A stretch of DNA of 64,000 nt from Phycisphaerae bacterium. Lineage in GTDB: Bacteria > Planctomycetota > Phycisphaerae > Sedimentisphaerales > UBA12454. This document shows positions 18,097 through 27,727 of this stretch, piece by piece. The translations under genes were made by a program, and so were the position numbers. The stretch covers positions 1 to 64,000 of the forward strand of contig JBAZHC010000002.1 of NCBI GenBank assembly GCA_041652575.1. Reading direction: 5' to 3'. The notes under the pieces are model-generated. The model was not told the DNA's origin. It ran no database searches and worked only from the letters and a program-made list of their open reading frames with translations. Numbering within the stretch: position 1 is the first letter of the stretch; every line of letters starts with the position of its first letter.

Positions 18097-21000
18097 ATGA
18101 AAAATATTTTTGGTTTCCTGTTACTTCTTTTGTTATGTCGGTTTTCTTTGGCAACTCAAGGACAGGTTCTGAATGTCGGCTATACATCTGTCGAAATTTT
18201 GAACTATTCAAACCTTGCAATCAATTTTCAAAACCGGCCTGTAGCTGAAGCATTTTTCAAAATACGTCAAAATCAGTCGGACAACTCAAAGGCGGTTCAC
18301 CATGATTGCAATATCCCATACCATACAAAAGAAATAATCGTTGATAATGGTATTAATTTAGTTGTGCTTTTCAAAGCTGATACAGTCAATACTGAACACA
18401 ACAGTATTATTTTTGAAATCAGAAGCAATTCGGTTTCGATAAAATATGATTTGGCTTTTATAGATAATGTTATGTCTACGGATATTGGTTTTGTGACATC
18501 TGACTCTTTTTGTACAGGTTCTCCATTCAGAGCATTTCTTGCTGATGGAAAAGAAGTTACAGGTGAACTGCAAAAAGATCCGCTATTTAAAAATGCCACT
18601 ATAAAAAACATAAGAGAACTTGTCCTTTCAAAATGTGACACAGGTAAGCTGAATGTAATCTGTGAGCAATTGCCACCTTTTGAATTCATAGACACCAGAG
18701 ATATCAGTAACCCAAAACGCAGGATAAATTCATCTATAGCAGTCCCTGATACTCGAGGCAAATTGGTTCTTTTATATGGCAGCTGTCAGGATGCAAATTT
18801 CGTTACAGTTGACCTCAAGCCAGTCTGCAATATGGGATTTAGAGACAGTCTTGCCAATGATGGAGTCGGCGGATGGATGGACGAGGGAGCAGGAAGGGAT
18901 ATGAGTCAATTCGTTTCTGGAAAGAACCTCTATAGCGGCATTGTTTTTGATGTCATTGAACCAAATAATAACAAGGGTATGAGTGCAATTATCCTGAAGG
19001 GTGGGCCCAACCATGGTCAGAATTTCCCAGAACAATTTGATATACCTATTGGCAGGAGTGGAAGTTCATTTTATGCTTTGTATACAAGCGGCTGGGCAAA
19101 ATCCGGAACAGATGATGGGAAAGTTGTTGCTGCATATATTGTAAAATATGCTGATGGTCAGGAAGATGAACATGAAATTGTTTATGGCAGAGATATTACG
19201 GATTGGCAGGATTTATCGAACAAGCCGAATTATATTCAAGCATGGACTGGACGTAATTCAGTTGGCAACATTGCAATCGGCGCAAGCTCTTTTCCGCTTA
19301 AGGACAAGGTTGTGCAATCTATAAGGCTTGAAAAGCGTGGTCAAAGCAATTGTATGATAGGGCTTATCGGCCTTACATTATCCGACCAGCCTGTGCAGGT
19401 TGGTTTAACCAAGTTACCAAATGGGCCTGTTAGCATGCCTCCTTTGAGGTATAAATTTGTTGGTGATGCTGAAAGGATAGCCGCTTGGCTTGACCCAAAT
19501 GAGTTAAATGTATCTGGTCCTGTCTCTCGTCAGGGCTATGATGTCACTTTTGATTCTGATGACGTTTTGATGATGGGAGCCAATCATAGCACGCCTCGGA
19601 CGGAAATCGAGCCTAATGAGCAGCAATCAAAAAATATAGTTGATTATGTAAAAGCAGGTGGTTCGCTATATATCTCCTGGCCGGTTGATGAGACTATCAG
19701 GGATTTATTGCAGATTCTTCCTGTTGAACAGGCAGGGGAAGCTATTACTTTTGTTCCAAAAGACCAGGTATTGATGATATTGCCGACAGATTACAATCAT
19801 CCAATTTTTTCCGATATTAATTGGGCGGATTATTTGCCACAGCCGTATTATTACCCTGTGAAAATCAAACTGGGTTCGGAAGTCATTGCCAGATTTTCAA
19901 ACGGTATACCTGCATTGGTTTACTGGAAGGTCGGAAAAGGTAAAGTCTTATATTCAGCATTTCCGCTCGAATATGGAAACTATATTGGTACTACGAGCGG
20001 GCGTCACCCCTGGTCAAGGTGTGAATTCTTCTATAAAGTTCTTTATTGGCTCAAAGGAAATGAAGATTTTGCCCGCTATCTTGGGAAACGGACGATTTGC
20101 GGCAGACTAAGGGCAGAGCTTTCTGATATAGTGGCCTCATGTAACTCTGAATTGGAAAATCTCAGAGCAGTTGAAACATACATAGGACAGGAAAATATTG
20201 CTAAAAAATTTAATTCTGAACTCCAGGATATTTTTAGCGAAATGGATTCTTCTGATCATTTTCTTGTTACACTCAAGCTTGATGAAGCTATAAAAGGATA
20301 TAGAAATGCATATAGCAGGGGTAACACGCTTCTAACTCATATTCTGGATGCTACAAGCGGTATCAAATCTTCGGCATTAAAAGAAAAAAAATTAGATTTG
20401 ATTAATATTAAGCCAGGACCACCTTTGCTTATTGGCTCTCATTGTTCGCTGACTTCATATGGCAGTTCAAGATCATCGGATAGCAAGGTGCGTGAATATT
20501 CTATTATACGGTCGTTCCAACGCCAGAGTGAACTGGGATTTAATACCGCGGTAGAGCATGCCGGCCTTGTTTGTTTTACAAAAAAGGACTCTGATCCTAC
20601 AGTTGTGGATGATAATGATTTGAATCTATGGATTTATAATGACATGCTCCGAGCGCTAAAACAGACAGGTTGGCGATACTTTATGAGTATAGATTCATCT
20701 GATTTGCTTAATTTTGGAGAAGGTAATTATAAATTCTTCCACAAGGATATGCCTTTAGGAGAAGAGCCTTATATATACTCAGGGCGTAAAATATACCCTC
20801 CAAGTATCTGGAACAGGACATTTCTTGACCGTCGCAGGCAAGTTCTCGAGAAGGTAACCCTTTACTACAAGGATAAAGCTGAGATTATCGGTTATGATAT
20901 GGATAATGAGCCATCTGCGTATCTGGGTTATAGTGACGATATTGTCAAGCATTTTCAGGAATGGCTTAAAGTTAAATTTGGCTCTATAAAAAGGTTCAAT

Positions 21001-22515
21001 GCGGCTCTTAAAAAAAATTATACAGACTTTAATGTTATTAAACCTCCTACACTGTATGATGTGCGCAAAGAGGGGGTTACTGAAATAGCAAAACGTCCTG
21101 TATGGTATGAGTGGTGGCTATTTCAGGATGATGTAATTGTAAATCACTTCCGTGAGGATTATGAAACAATAAAACGCATATCGCCTGATAAGATAGTTCG
21201 TGAACGTTTTTCAGAAGTATCTGCGACAGGGCGGCCCTATAGAAATGATGGCGCGGGGAGACTGCCGTATCATCGTATTACCAAATATGTCGATATGACA
21301 GGCATGCATATGTGGGTCTTATATTCGTTGGATTTCATGAGAGCTCAGGCCAACAATGCACAACTCGGGCTTGGTGAATATTATATGACACCGCTTGATG
21401 GTCCATATAACAGCAGGTTACAGCTTAATGATGGCACAAGTGGCTATTGGGCTATTCCGGTTGTTGAGAGTGAAAATGTAAATTGTGCAGCGGCTGAGCG
21501 TAATTTCTGGATAGCATTATCGCGTGGTGTCAGGTCATTTAATATTCACACGCTCAAGGCCGGTATAGGTGTATACAATATGATACAGCCTGATAATTTA
21601 CATTGGAATCGCACGCTTTACGCATTGAAATATGCTGGAAAGGAATTCTCACGAATTCGAGGCGAAATTGACGGAGCTGAAGTGATATCGCAAGTGGCGT
21701 TGCTGGAAGTGCCGGAAAGTACTACGCAAAGTTTTGGTACTGCAATTGAAGAAGATACTATTTGCACTCAAGTTGAACAAAATTATATCTTTGATGCGCT
21801 TCACGATCCATTGGATATTCAGAGCGACCCTATAGCCCCGGATTCAAATTATAACGGGTACAAAGTTGTAATAGCATCTCAGCCTCTGTTTCTCTCAAAT
21901 GAGAGTGAGGCAAAAGTTATGGATTTTGTAAAAAAAGGGGGCATTTTTATTGCAACAGGCCCATTAGGCTTATATACTGAACATGGTTTTGCAAATCAGC
22001 GTATACTTAAAAATATATTTGGAATAACCGAGGTTAAACGAGTAACTTTTCCATCTGATATTAATTTAAAATCAGGGTTAAGTATCAAACCTGTTTCTCA
22101 CAAAAGTTTGTGCTGGAAATATAACTTAAGCAAAGATTTAAAAGTTCTTGCTTATTTTTCAGATGGGACACCAGCTGTGGTTGAGACTGAATATGGCAAG
22201 GGGCGTATGATACTTACTGCGTATGCTTTATCGCAAACCGAGAATATTGCTGAACAACTCCATCAGCTTGTCGAGCCTTTTGTTAATTTTCCTGTTAAAT
22301 CATCTCCACCGGTTAACTTGTTCTTGCTTCGTAAAGAGGGAGTACTTCTTGTATTTGCAGTAAATAAGCAAATATATCCGATTGAACGTCAGATGAAGCT
22401 CAATGGGACAAAAAAGATAGATGATATACGGGCCGGCATAAGTATAGTTACTGATTCAGTGCCTTTGAGACTTGGTCCCGGTGAATGTCGAGTTTTTAAA
22501 ATATATGATAAGTAA
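18097..22515 (+). CDS. very large secreted GH42-like beta-galactosidase-family protein
   Basis: A 1,472-residue exported protein with a signal peptide of about 19 residues (MKNIFGFLLLLLLCRFSLA). The N-terminal 450 residues are beta-rich, with a galactose-binding-like region (VGGWMDEGAGRDMSQF, then YTSGWAKSGTDDGKVVAAYI). A flavodoxin-like domain follows (about 490-660, AGGSLYISWP). The catalytic barrel has Glu938 in GYDMDNEPSAYLGYS, resembling the GH42 acid/base, and Glu1094 in GLGEYYMTP as nucleophile candidate. A second trimerisation-like domain lies near 1240-1330 (KVMDFVKKGGIFIATGP). It is about twice the length of ordinary GH42 enzymes. An extracellular exo-galactosidase role is inferred. 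It closes the run of secreted proteins before the transporter. Confidence 0.8.
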   Translation: MKNIFGFLLLLLLCRFSLATQGQVLNVGYTSVEILNYSNLAINFQNRPVAEAFFKIRQNQSDNSKAVHHDCNIPYHTKEIIVDNGINLVVLFKADTVNTEHNSIIFEIRSNSVSIKYDLAFIDNVMSTDIGFVTSDSFCTGSPFRAFLADGKEVTGELQKDPLFKNATIKNIRELVLSKCDTGKLNVICEQLPPFEFIDTRDISNPKRRINSSIAVPDTRGKLVLLYGSCQDANFVTVDLKPVCNMGFRDSLANDGVGGWMDEGAGRDMSQFVSGKNLYSGIVFDVIEPNNNKGMSAIILKGGPNHGQNFPEQFDIPIGRSGSSFYALYTSGWAKSGTDDGKVVAAYIVKYADGQEDEHEIVYGRDITDWQDLSNKPNYIQAWTGRNSVGNIAIGASSFPLKDKVVQSIRLEKRGQSNCMIGLIGLTLSDQPVQVGLTKLPNGPVSMPPLRYKFVGDAERIAAWLDPNELNVSGPVSRQGYDVTFDSDDVLMMGANHSTPRTEIEPNEQQSKNIVDYVKAGGSLYISWPVDETIRDLLQILPVEQAGEAITFVPKDQVLMILPTDYNHPIFSDINWADYLPQPYYYPVKIKLGSEVIARFSNGIPALVYWKVGKGKVLYSAFPLEYGNYIGTTSGRHPWSRCEFFYKVLYWLKGNEDFARYLGKRTICGRLRAELSDIVASCNSELENLRAVETYIGQENIAKKFNSELQDIFSEMDSSDHFLVTLKLDEAIKGYRNAYSRGNTLLTHILDATSGIKSSALKEKKLDLINIKPGPPLLIGSHCSLTSYGSSRSSDSKVREYSIIRSFQRQSELGFNTAVEHAGLVCFTKKDSDPTVVDDNDLNLWIYNDMLRALKQTGWRYFMSIDSSDLLNFGEGNYKFFHKDMPLGEEPYIYSGRKIYPPSIWNRTFLDRRRQVLEKVTLYYKDKAEIIGYDMDNEPSAYLGYSDDIVKHFQEWLKVKFGSIKRFNAALKKNYTDFNVIKPPTLYDVRKEGVTEIAKRPVWYEWWLFQDDVIVNHFREDYETIKRISPDKIVRERFSEVSATGRPYRNDGAGRLPYHRITKYVDMTGMHMWVLYSLDFMRAQANNAQLGLGEYYMTPLDGPYNSRLQLNDGTSGYWAIPVVESENVNCAAAERNFWIALSRGVRSFNIHTLKAGIGVYNMIQPDNLHWNRTLYALKYAGKEFSRIRGEIDGAEVISQVALLEVPESTTQSFGTAIEEDTICTQVEQNYIFDALHDPLDIQSDPIAPDSNYNGYKVVIASQPLFLSNESEAKVMDFVKKGGIFIATGPLGLYTEHGFANQRILKNIFGITEVKRVTFPSDINLKSGLSIKPVSHKSLCWKYNLSKDLKVLAYFSDGTPAVVETEYGKGRMILTAYALSQTENIAEQLHQLVEPFVNFPVKSSPPVNLFLLRKEGVLLVFAVNKQIYPIERQMKLNGTKKIDDIRAGISIVTDSVPLRLGPGECRVFKIYDK

Positions 22516-22754
22516 ATTCAAAATGGTTTTATTTCTGTCCATGGTAAATTGTACAAGATTATGATAACTTAGAAATCATAGAGAATGATAAAAAGACATT
22601 ATGGCTTGGTAGGATTATTATTTTGTTTAGTTATCTTACGGCAAAAACACGAGTGGTATCGTGAAATTATAAATGGAAAATCGAACAAAGTTGTATGATT
22701 GTTTTGATATAATGATGTCTATAATTGAGTAATTTCTGTTTTTAAGAGAGTTGA

Positions 22755-23624
22755 ATGATTAAAAAGAATCTTAACATTATTGTTGTGGTGCTAATTATTG
22801 CCATTGGCGCAATCTTTATCGCATTAATGGCTCGTAACATCTTCTTGTATTATTTTGTTTCAGTTGAAGGTACTATTGAAGATGCTGTACAGGCCTATGC
22901 AAATACTCAGTTCCCCAAAGCCAAATCAATTGCCTCTAAACATCTGGAAGAGCCCCTTGGCAAATTGATTTTTTGTAGCTGTCAAATTTTTGACATAAAA
23001 AATCTCAATTACAATTCCGGTCTGGCGGGTCTTAAAGAGCTTTATGAGGATACAAATATTCCCACAGATATCAGAGTTGAAGCGGCGATTAGCTATGCCC
23101 GTGTAATTCAGGTTTTTCAGACAAGAGGAATATATGCAGAATATAAGGAAGTGGCTGTCGAAAAAGTCTACAAGGACATACTTAATCTTGACAATAATGA
23201 TCGCAGAGCCTGTACGACAGCAGTTTATCTAATGGAATTGTACATTAATTCAAAGGAGAAACAAGGGGACGAAAAAATAATCAAATTTACAGATAATTTC
23301 GTTAATAATTTTAATGGTGAAAAAAAATATCTTGTGCCGGTGCATATGGCAATCAGCAATTATTATCTTGTATTTAAAAATAATTATGTTTCAGCCGTAG
23401 AGCATCTTAAAAAAGCCTATGAACTCGGGATTGAAAGGGATCTTCTAAAAAGAGATGTTTTGTTTCGAATCGCCAGGATTTCCGAATATAACCTTGATGA
23501 TTTGGAAACTGGCAAAAAGTATTATGAAGAATTTTTAAGACTTTATCCAGATGCATTAACGACACCTGTTGTGAAACGTTATCTTAAAGATCTCCAGGAA
23601 AAGGAGAAAGATATAAATGGTTGA
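22755..23624 (+). CDS. membrane-anchored TPR-like protein of the ABC importer operon
   Basis: A 289-residue protein with one N-terminal transmembrane segment (about 7-32) and then an all-helical region with tetratricopeptide-like spacing: AVQAYANTQFPKAKSIASKH near 44-63 and TGKKYYEEFLRLYPDA near the end. It is probably anchored in the inner membrane with the repeats outside the cytoplasm. Its stop overlaps the start of the solute-binding protein gene by 8 bases, so the two are translated together. A role in assembling or supporting the binding protein is inferred from that coupling. GAGAG lies upstream as a weak ribosome site. Confidence 0.75.
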   Translation: MIKKNLNIIVVVLIIAIGAIFIALMARNIFLYYFVSVEGTIEDAVQAYANTQFPKAKSIASKHLEEPLGKLIFCSCQIFDIKNLNYNSGLAGLKELYEDTNIPTDIRVEAAISYARVIQVFQTRGIYAEYKEVAVEKVYKDILNLDNNDRRACTTAVYLMELYINSKEKQGDEKIIKFTDNFVNNFNGEKKYLVPVHMAISNYYLVFKNNYVSAVEHLKKAYELGIERDLLKRDVLFRIARISEYNLDDLETGKKYYEEFLRLYPDALTTPVVKRYLKDLQEKEKDING

Positions 23625-25689
23625 AAGAAGTATTGACAAAAAGGCATTTATTAAAGAAAGTTCTTTTAGGGCATTTGGTGTTTATATTGCTCTGTTTTTT
23701 TATGGGGTATCAATATTTTACGTATATTTCCTTGGTGCAGATAAAACAGCCTTTGAGTCGGACACAAAGGTAATTACAATTGCACACTGGCAACTTGAAG
23801 ATGGTTTTCGTGAAGGTTTTAATGATGCAATTGCTCTTTTTGAATTATTAAAAGCACATCAATTTGATAAACTTATAGAGAACTATGAACAACAAAGGGC
23901 GGAAGGTTTTAAGCTTCTTATTATAGAGTTTATGCAAAGGGATCCTTCTAAAAACGATTCTGATTTTAGGCGCAATCTCAGAATTTTCAAGAGGGAGCTA
24001 AAACCCACTTATACGGTAGCACAGCAGATAATTGATCAGATTCTTGCTGAAGAAAAGGATGTGCGAAAGGTTGACTTTGCTTCTATGCCTCAAGCTCAGC
24101 AAAAAGAATATGAATGGACTATGAATTTTGTCAACCGTATTAAAACCCAGGAATACAGCGATGAGTTCTATGATTATGTAAGAGGTTTTAATGAAGCTAC
24201 AAAAAGAGGTTGCGACTGGGTACAAAAAGCAATTGAATATGCCAAAAATAACACAAAACCACAAAAAGTAAAAATTATTCAGTCTGCTGTGCCAGCTCGT
24301 GCATATAGCCAATGGTTTATAACACAACTTATTGGCGGTAAACCTGCGGATATAATTGAACTTAGAAGTACAAGCAACGTTTATCAGCAGTATTTTAATC
24401 CTCTTTCCAGCTATGTTGGAAAACCAAACAAGTATAACTATGGAACTGTTTTGCAGGGTATGCCGTGGAAGGATACCTACATAGATGGTATGGAAAGCGC
24501 TCTTGATTATAGTTTTTCGGAATACTTTGGGGTGGGTATGACTTTTCATACGGTTCGTCTATTCATTAATCTTGATCTGCTTGAAAAAGCAACAGGTTCA
24601 AAAGAAATGCCACAGGACCTTACAGAATGGCTCGATATTTGTAATAAGGTGAAGGAATATGGGCAGAGAATTGGCAAACCCGTAATACCTATTGGTGTTC
24701 GCGGGCTCGATCGAGCAACTTTGTACGGGCTGTGGACGTATTATTTCAGCCAATTAAATGGCAATCTCAATGATATAGCGATGAGATATTATGTGGCAAA
24801 TTCCGATGCACTTGCAGAACCAGACTCTATGCGGGAAATATTACATGATGACCCTGAAGAAAGAGAAAGGATGCTTGCGGCCTGTGAAATTATTCGTGAT
24901 ATAGGACAGTTTTTTGGCGATGGTTTTACAGCAATGGATCTTGAACAAACTAAATTCCAGTTCTTCTCCGGCAACACTGCGTTTTTGCCTGCAGGAAGCT
25001 GGAATGGATATTCTTTTTTACGAAATTCACAATTTGAAGTCGGTATTCTAAAAATCCCAGTGGTAGGTTTCAAACATAAGTTTTCTAAATATTATTCAGG
25101 ACCAATAGCTGAGTCAAATACCAAAGTCGGCTGCAATTTTGGTATCCCAAAGGCAACAAAAAATTTTGAAACAGCCCTTGATTTTCTTCAGTTTATTACA
25201 AGTTACCAGATCAATCAGATGGCGATGATGCGTGCAAAATGGCCTGCAGCTGTTAAAAAGGCACAATATTACGAATTACTCAAAAAATTTGAGCCACAAA
25301 AAGAAGGAAATCTTCAAATTTTACTGCCGTTCTATTTATATACATCAAGTTCTTCATTTAGAAAAAGTATGGAATGGCTTGAGGAGATAATACTCAAAAA
25401 TGTCATGGACCCAGGTCATTATTTTTATGATAATTTCAAAAAATATTCTGTGCCACGTATGATAGGAGATAATGAAGAAATTAGGCATGGCGTTAATAGA
25501 GATGAGACATATATGGAAATGCAAAGAAGTCAGATGTCTTTGACAGCCATGTTGTCGGGATTGTCTGAACCAAAACGACAAGCACTGATATTACGTCAAC
25601 AAATGGCGGAAGAGAATCTTGCGATCAACATTCATAATAACCGCAATTTAATGAAAAGCACTAAGTTGTTAAAAGAATTTTTAGAGTGA
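23617..25689 (+). CDS. ABC sugar importer extracellular solute-binding protein, with a large helical insertion
   Basis: A 690-residue family 1 substrate-binding protein. It has an N-terminal transmembrane anchor (about 18-40) and no lipobox Cys. The first strand is KVITIAHWQLEDGFREGFND (51-70). The expected continuation, KVKIIQSAVPARAYSQWFIT, comes only at about 217. Roughly 130 mostly helical, charged residues (about 77-205) are inserted between them, where usual members have a few. The rest is standard: IIELRSTSN, and FFSGNTAFLPAGSWNGYSFL near 448-467. Ordinary members have about 420-550 residues. It sits between the TPR gene and two permease genes. It should capture an oligosaccharide released by the secreted enzymes. 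Confidence 0.88.
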   Translation: MVERSIDKKAFIKESSFRAFGVYIALFFYGVSIFYVYFLGADKTAFESDTKVITIAHWQLEDGFREGFNDAIALFELLKAHQFDKLIENYEQQRAEGFKLLIIEFMQRDPSKNDSDFRRNLRIFKRELKPTYTVAQQIIDQILAEEKDVRKVDFASMPQAQQKEYEWTMNFVNRIKTQEYSDEFYDYVRGFNEATKRGCDWVQKAIEYAKNNTKPQKVKIIQSAVPARAYSQWFITQLIGGKPADIIELRSTSNVYQQYFNPLSSYVGKPNKYNYGTVLQGMPWKDTYIDGMESALDYSFSEYFGVGMTFHTVRLFINLDLLEKATGSKEMPQDLTEWLDICNKVKEYGQRIGKPVIPIGVRGLDRATLYGLWTYYFSQLNGNLNDIAMRYYVANSDALAEPDSMREILHDDPEERERMLAACEIIRDIGQFFGDGFTAMDLEQTKFQFFSGNTAFLPAGSWNGYSFLRNSQFEVGILKIPVVGFKHKFSKYYSGPIAESNTKVGCNFGIPKATKNFETALDFLQFITSYQINQMAMMRAKWPAAVKKAQYYELLKKFEPQKEGNLQILLPFYLYTSSSSFRKSMEWLEEIILKNVMDPGHYFYDNFKKYSVPRMIGDNEEIRHGVNRDETYMEMQRSQMSLTAMLSGLSEPKRQALILRQQMAEENLAINIHNNRNLMKSTKLLKEFLE

Positions 25690-25704
25690 TCGAATAGAGA
25701 AATA

Positions 25705-26604
25705 ATGATAGTCATAACAAAAAACAAACTTAAAAATTATTGGCATTGCTACCTGCTAATTATTGCACCGCTTATACTGGTGCTTATTTTTAATTACTAT
25801 CCGATTTTCAATGGTTTTATTCACATCTTTTACCGATGGAATGGAGATAATATCGAGGAATTTATCGGGATGGGTAATTTTGTAAAAATGTTTCATGATA
25901 CAGAGCTTTGGCGATCTTTTGTGGTTGTGGGTATTTTTATTGTATCAAATCTCATCAAAATGATTCCTCCCATAATAACTGCTGTTGTTCTACATCATAT
26001 CATTAGTTCTCGCATACAATATTTTTATCGTGTTCTTTTTGTAATACCTATGATTGTACCGGCTATCGTGGGAATTTTGATATGGAAGTATTATTATGAA
26101 CCAAATACTGGTTTTATAAATGCATTTCTCCGCACTATTGGAATTTTAGGGCCTGCTGAAACAATACAGTGGCTCACAAATATAAAACTTGTAATTCCAA
26201 GCCTTATTTTTGCCGGTTTTCCATGGGTAGGGGCATTTGGCGTGCTAATTTATCTGTCAGGATTATCAAATATCAGTAAAGAAATCTATGAGGCCGCTGA
26301 TATAGACGGTGCAGGCCCCATCAGAGTCTTCTGGTGTATAGAAGTACCTCTGATTATGACTCAAATCAGAATAAATCTTATTCTCATGATTATAGGCACC
26401 ATACAAAGTTGGCAAAATGTTTATTTGTATCTTGGAGAAAGCGGCGGCCCGGGTGGCATAGCTACTGTTCCAGGACTTTTGATTTTCCGAGAGGCCTTTG
26501 CCAAAGGATTTTTTGGATATGGCTGTGCAATAGGTTTTTTGCTGTTTTTACTTACTTTACTGCTTACATGGGTTAATAACCGTTATGTAAGAGTCAAAAA
26601 ATAA
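25705..26604 (+). CDS. ABC sugar importer permease, MalF/UgpA type
   Basis: A 299-residue inner-membrane permease with six predicted membrane segments, the first near 14-32. The binding-protein-dependent transport EAA loop is seen as EIYEAADIDGAGPIRVFWCI (about 193-212); this loop contacts the ATPase. The start lies 15 bases after the binding protein gene. It forms the pore with the next gene's product. No MsmK/UgpC-type ATPase gene is in this operon or elsewhere in the window, so a shared ATPase from another locus is likely. Confidence 0.93.
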   Translation: MIVITKNKLKNYWHCYLLIIAPLILVLIFNYYPIFNGFIHIFYRWNGDNIEEFIGMGNFVKMFHDTELWRSFVVVGIFIVSNLIKMIPPIITAVVLHHIISSRIQYFYRVLFVIPMIVPAIVGILIWKYYYEPNTGFINAFLRTIGILGPAETIQWLTNIKLVIPSLIFAGFPWVGAFGVLIYLSGLSNISKEIYEAADIDGAGPIRVFWCIEVPLIMTQIRINLILMIIGTIQSWQNVYLYLGESGGPGGIATVPGLLIFREAFAKGFFGYGCAIGFLLFLLTLLLTWVNNRYVRVKK

Positions 26605-26620
26605 AAGGAAGTATCCTGTT

Positions 26621-27445
26621 ATGAAACAAATAAATTATACAGCTGAAATTGTTAAAAATATTTTCATAATCATAATACTTATTTTTGCGTTCCTTGGCAT
26701 TTATTTAATGATAAATGTTTCGCTTAAAGATAATGCTCAATTCTCCAGAAGTCCCTGGCTTCTTGAAGCTCCCTTTCACTGGGAAAACTTTATCTATGCC
26801 TGGCAATACATTGCGCCTAATATCTTTAATACTGTATTTGTTGCCTTCACGACCACGATATTTTCTATCGTTCTTGCGATTATAGGAGCCTTTTTCTTCG
26901 CTAGATTTAAAACCTTTGGCTCAGAATTTTTATTTTATGTTTTCATTATTCTTATGATGTACCCCGGTGTTGCCAATATGGTTCCTGAGTTTAAACTTAT
27001 TTCCGCATTGGGACTTTATAATACATTTTGGGCATTGATTATTCCAGGTGTTGCCGGGGCGCAGGCAATGGTAATATATATTTTTCGTAATTTTATTGAG
27101 GATATTCCGCATGACCTTTTTGATGCGGCAGAAGTAGACGGTTGTTCAATACTCGGACAAATATGGAATATTGTTGTTCCTATGAGTTTACCCATTATCG
27201 GCACACTTGGTATTCTTCGTATTATAGGAGAATGGAATTCTTTTGTAGGTCCACTTATTTTTCTTCGAGACAGCAACAGACAACTTATATCCGTGGCGCT
27301 TTTACACTTGGAAGGTGAATACACCAAACAATGGGGACAGCTTATGGCTGGTTATACCATAGCCTCTATCCCTCTTATCATAATATTTATTTTCTGTATG
27401 AAATTGTTTGTTCAAGGTCTTTCTGAGGGTGCAATAAAAGGATAA
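26621..27445 (+). CDS. ABC sugar importer permease, MalG/UgpE type
   Basis: A 274-residue permease with six predicted membrane segments and the EAA loop DLFDAAEVDGCSILGQIWNI (about 166-185). It has the C-terminal GLSEGAIKG ending characteristic of MalG-like subunits of the CUT1 class. It begins 16 bases after the first permease gene, with AAAAGGAAG upstream. It completes the heterodimeric membrane channel for the sugar taken up by the binding protein. Confidence 0.93.
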   Translation: MKQINYTAEIVKNIFIIIILIFAFLGIYLMINVSLKDNAQFSRSPWLLEAPFHWENFIYAWQYIAPNIFNTVFVAFTTTIFSIVLAIIGAFFFARFKTFGSEFLFYVFIILMMYPGVANMVPEFKLISALGLYNTFWALIIPGVAGAQAMVIYIFRNFIEDIPHDLFDAAEVDGCSILGQIWNIVVPMSLPIIGTLGILRIIGEWNSFVGPLIFLRDSNRQLISVALLHLEGEYTKQWGQLMAGYTIASIPLIIIFIFCMKLFVQGLSEGAIKG

Positions 27446-27727
27446 AGAGATTTTGGCTGGTATGTTTTAAAATATTGTTTGTTTCTGCAAAGATGGTATT
27501 TTCAAGACGTTGCAGGAAATTATAAAAAAGTTTTTGTAAATTCTTGGTTTTTTATAAAGGGTTTCTATCGATGACAAGATTGGGTATTCATAGCATGTGG
27601 TAAATACATAAATATCGCCCTATGCAGCCGGTGGCGCAAAGTGAAGCAAACATAAAAATTATGACTGTTAGAAGAAAAACACTGTTGTATAAAAACTGAA
27701 AGCGGTTATCTCTTATTAAGGATATTT
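27446..27727. other. intergenic stretch
   Basis: 282 bases with no supportable gene. It contains an AT-rich perfect inverted repeat (27520-27529 with 27548-27557) that could end the importer transcript, and otherwise low-information sequence before the oxidoreductase start. Confidence 0.5.
27520..27557 (+). terminator. AT-rich hairpin after the importer operon
   Basis: TTATAAAAAA (27520-27529) and TTTTTTATAA (27548-27557) are a perfect 10-bp inverted repeat with an 18-base loop. It has no G-C pairs, so its strength is doubtful. Confidence 0.3.
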
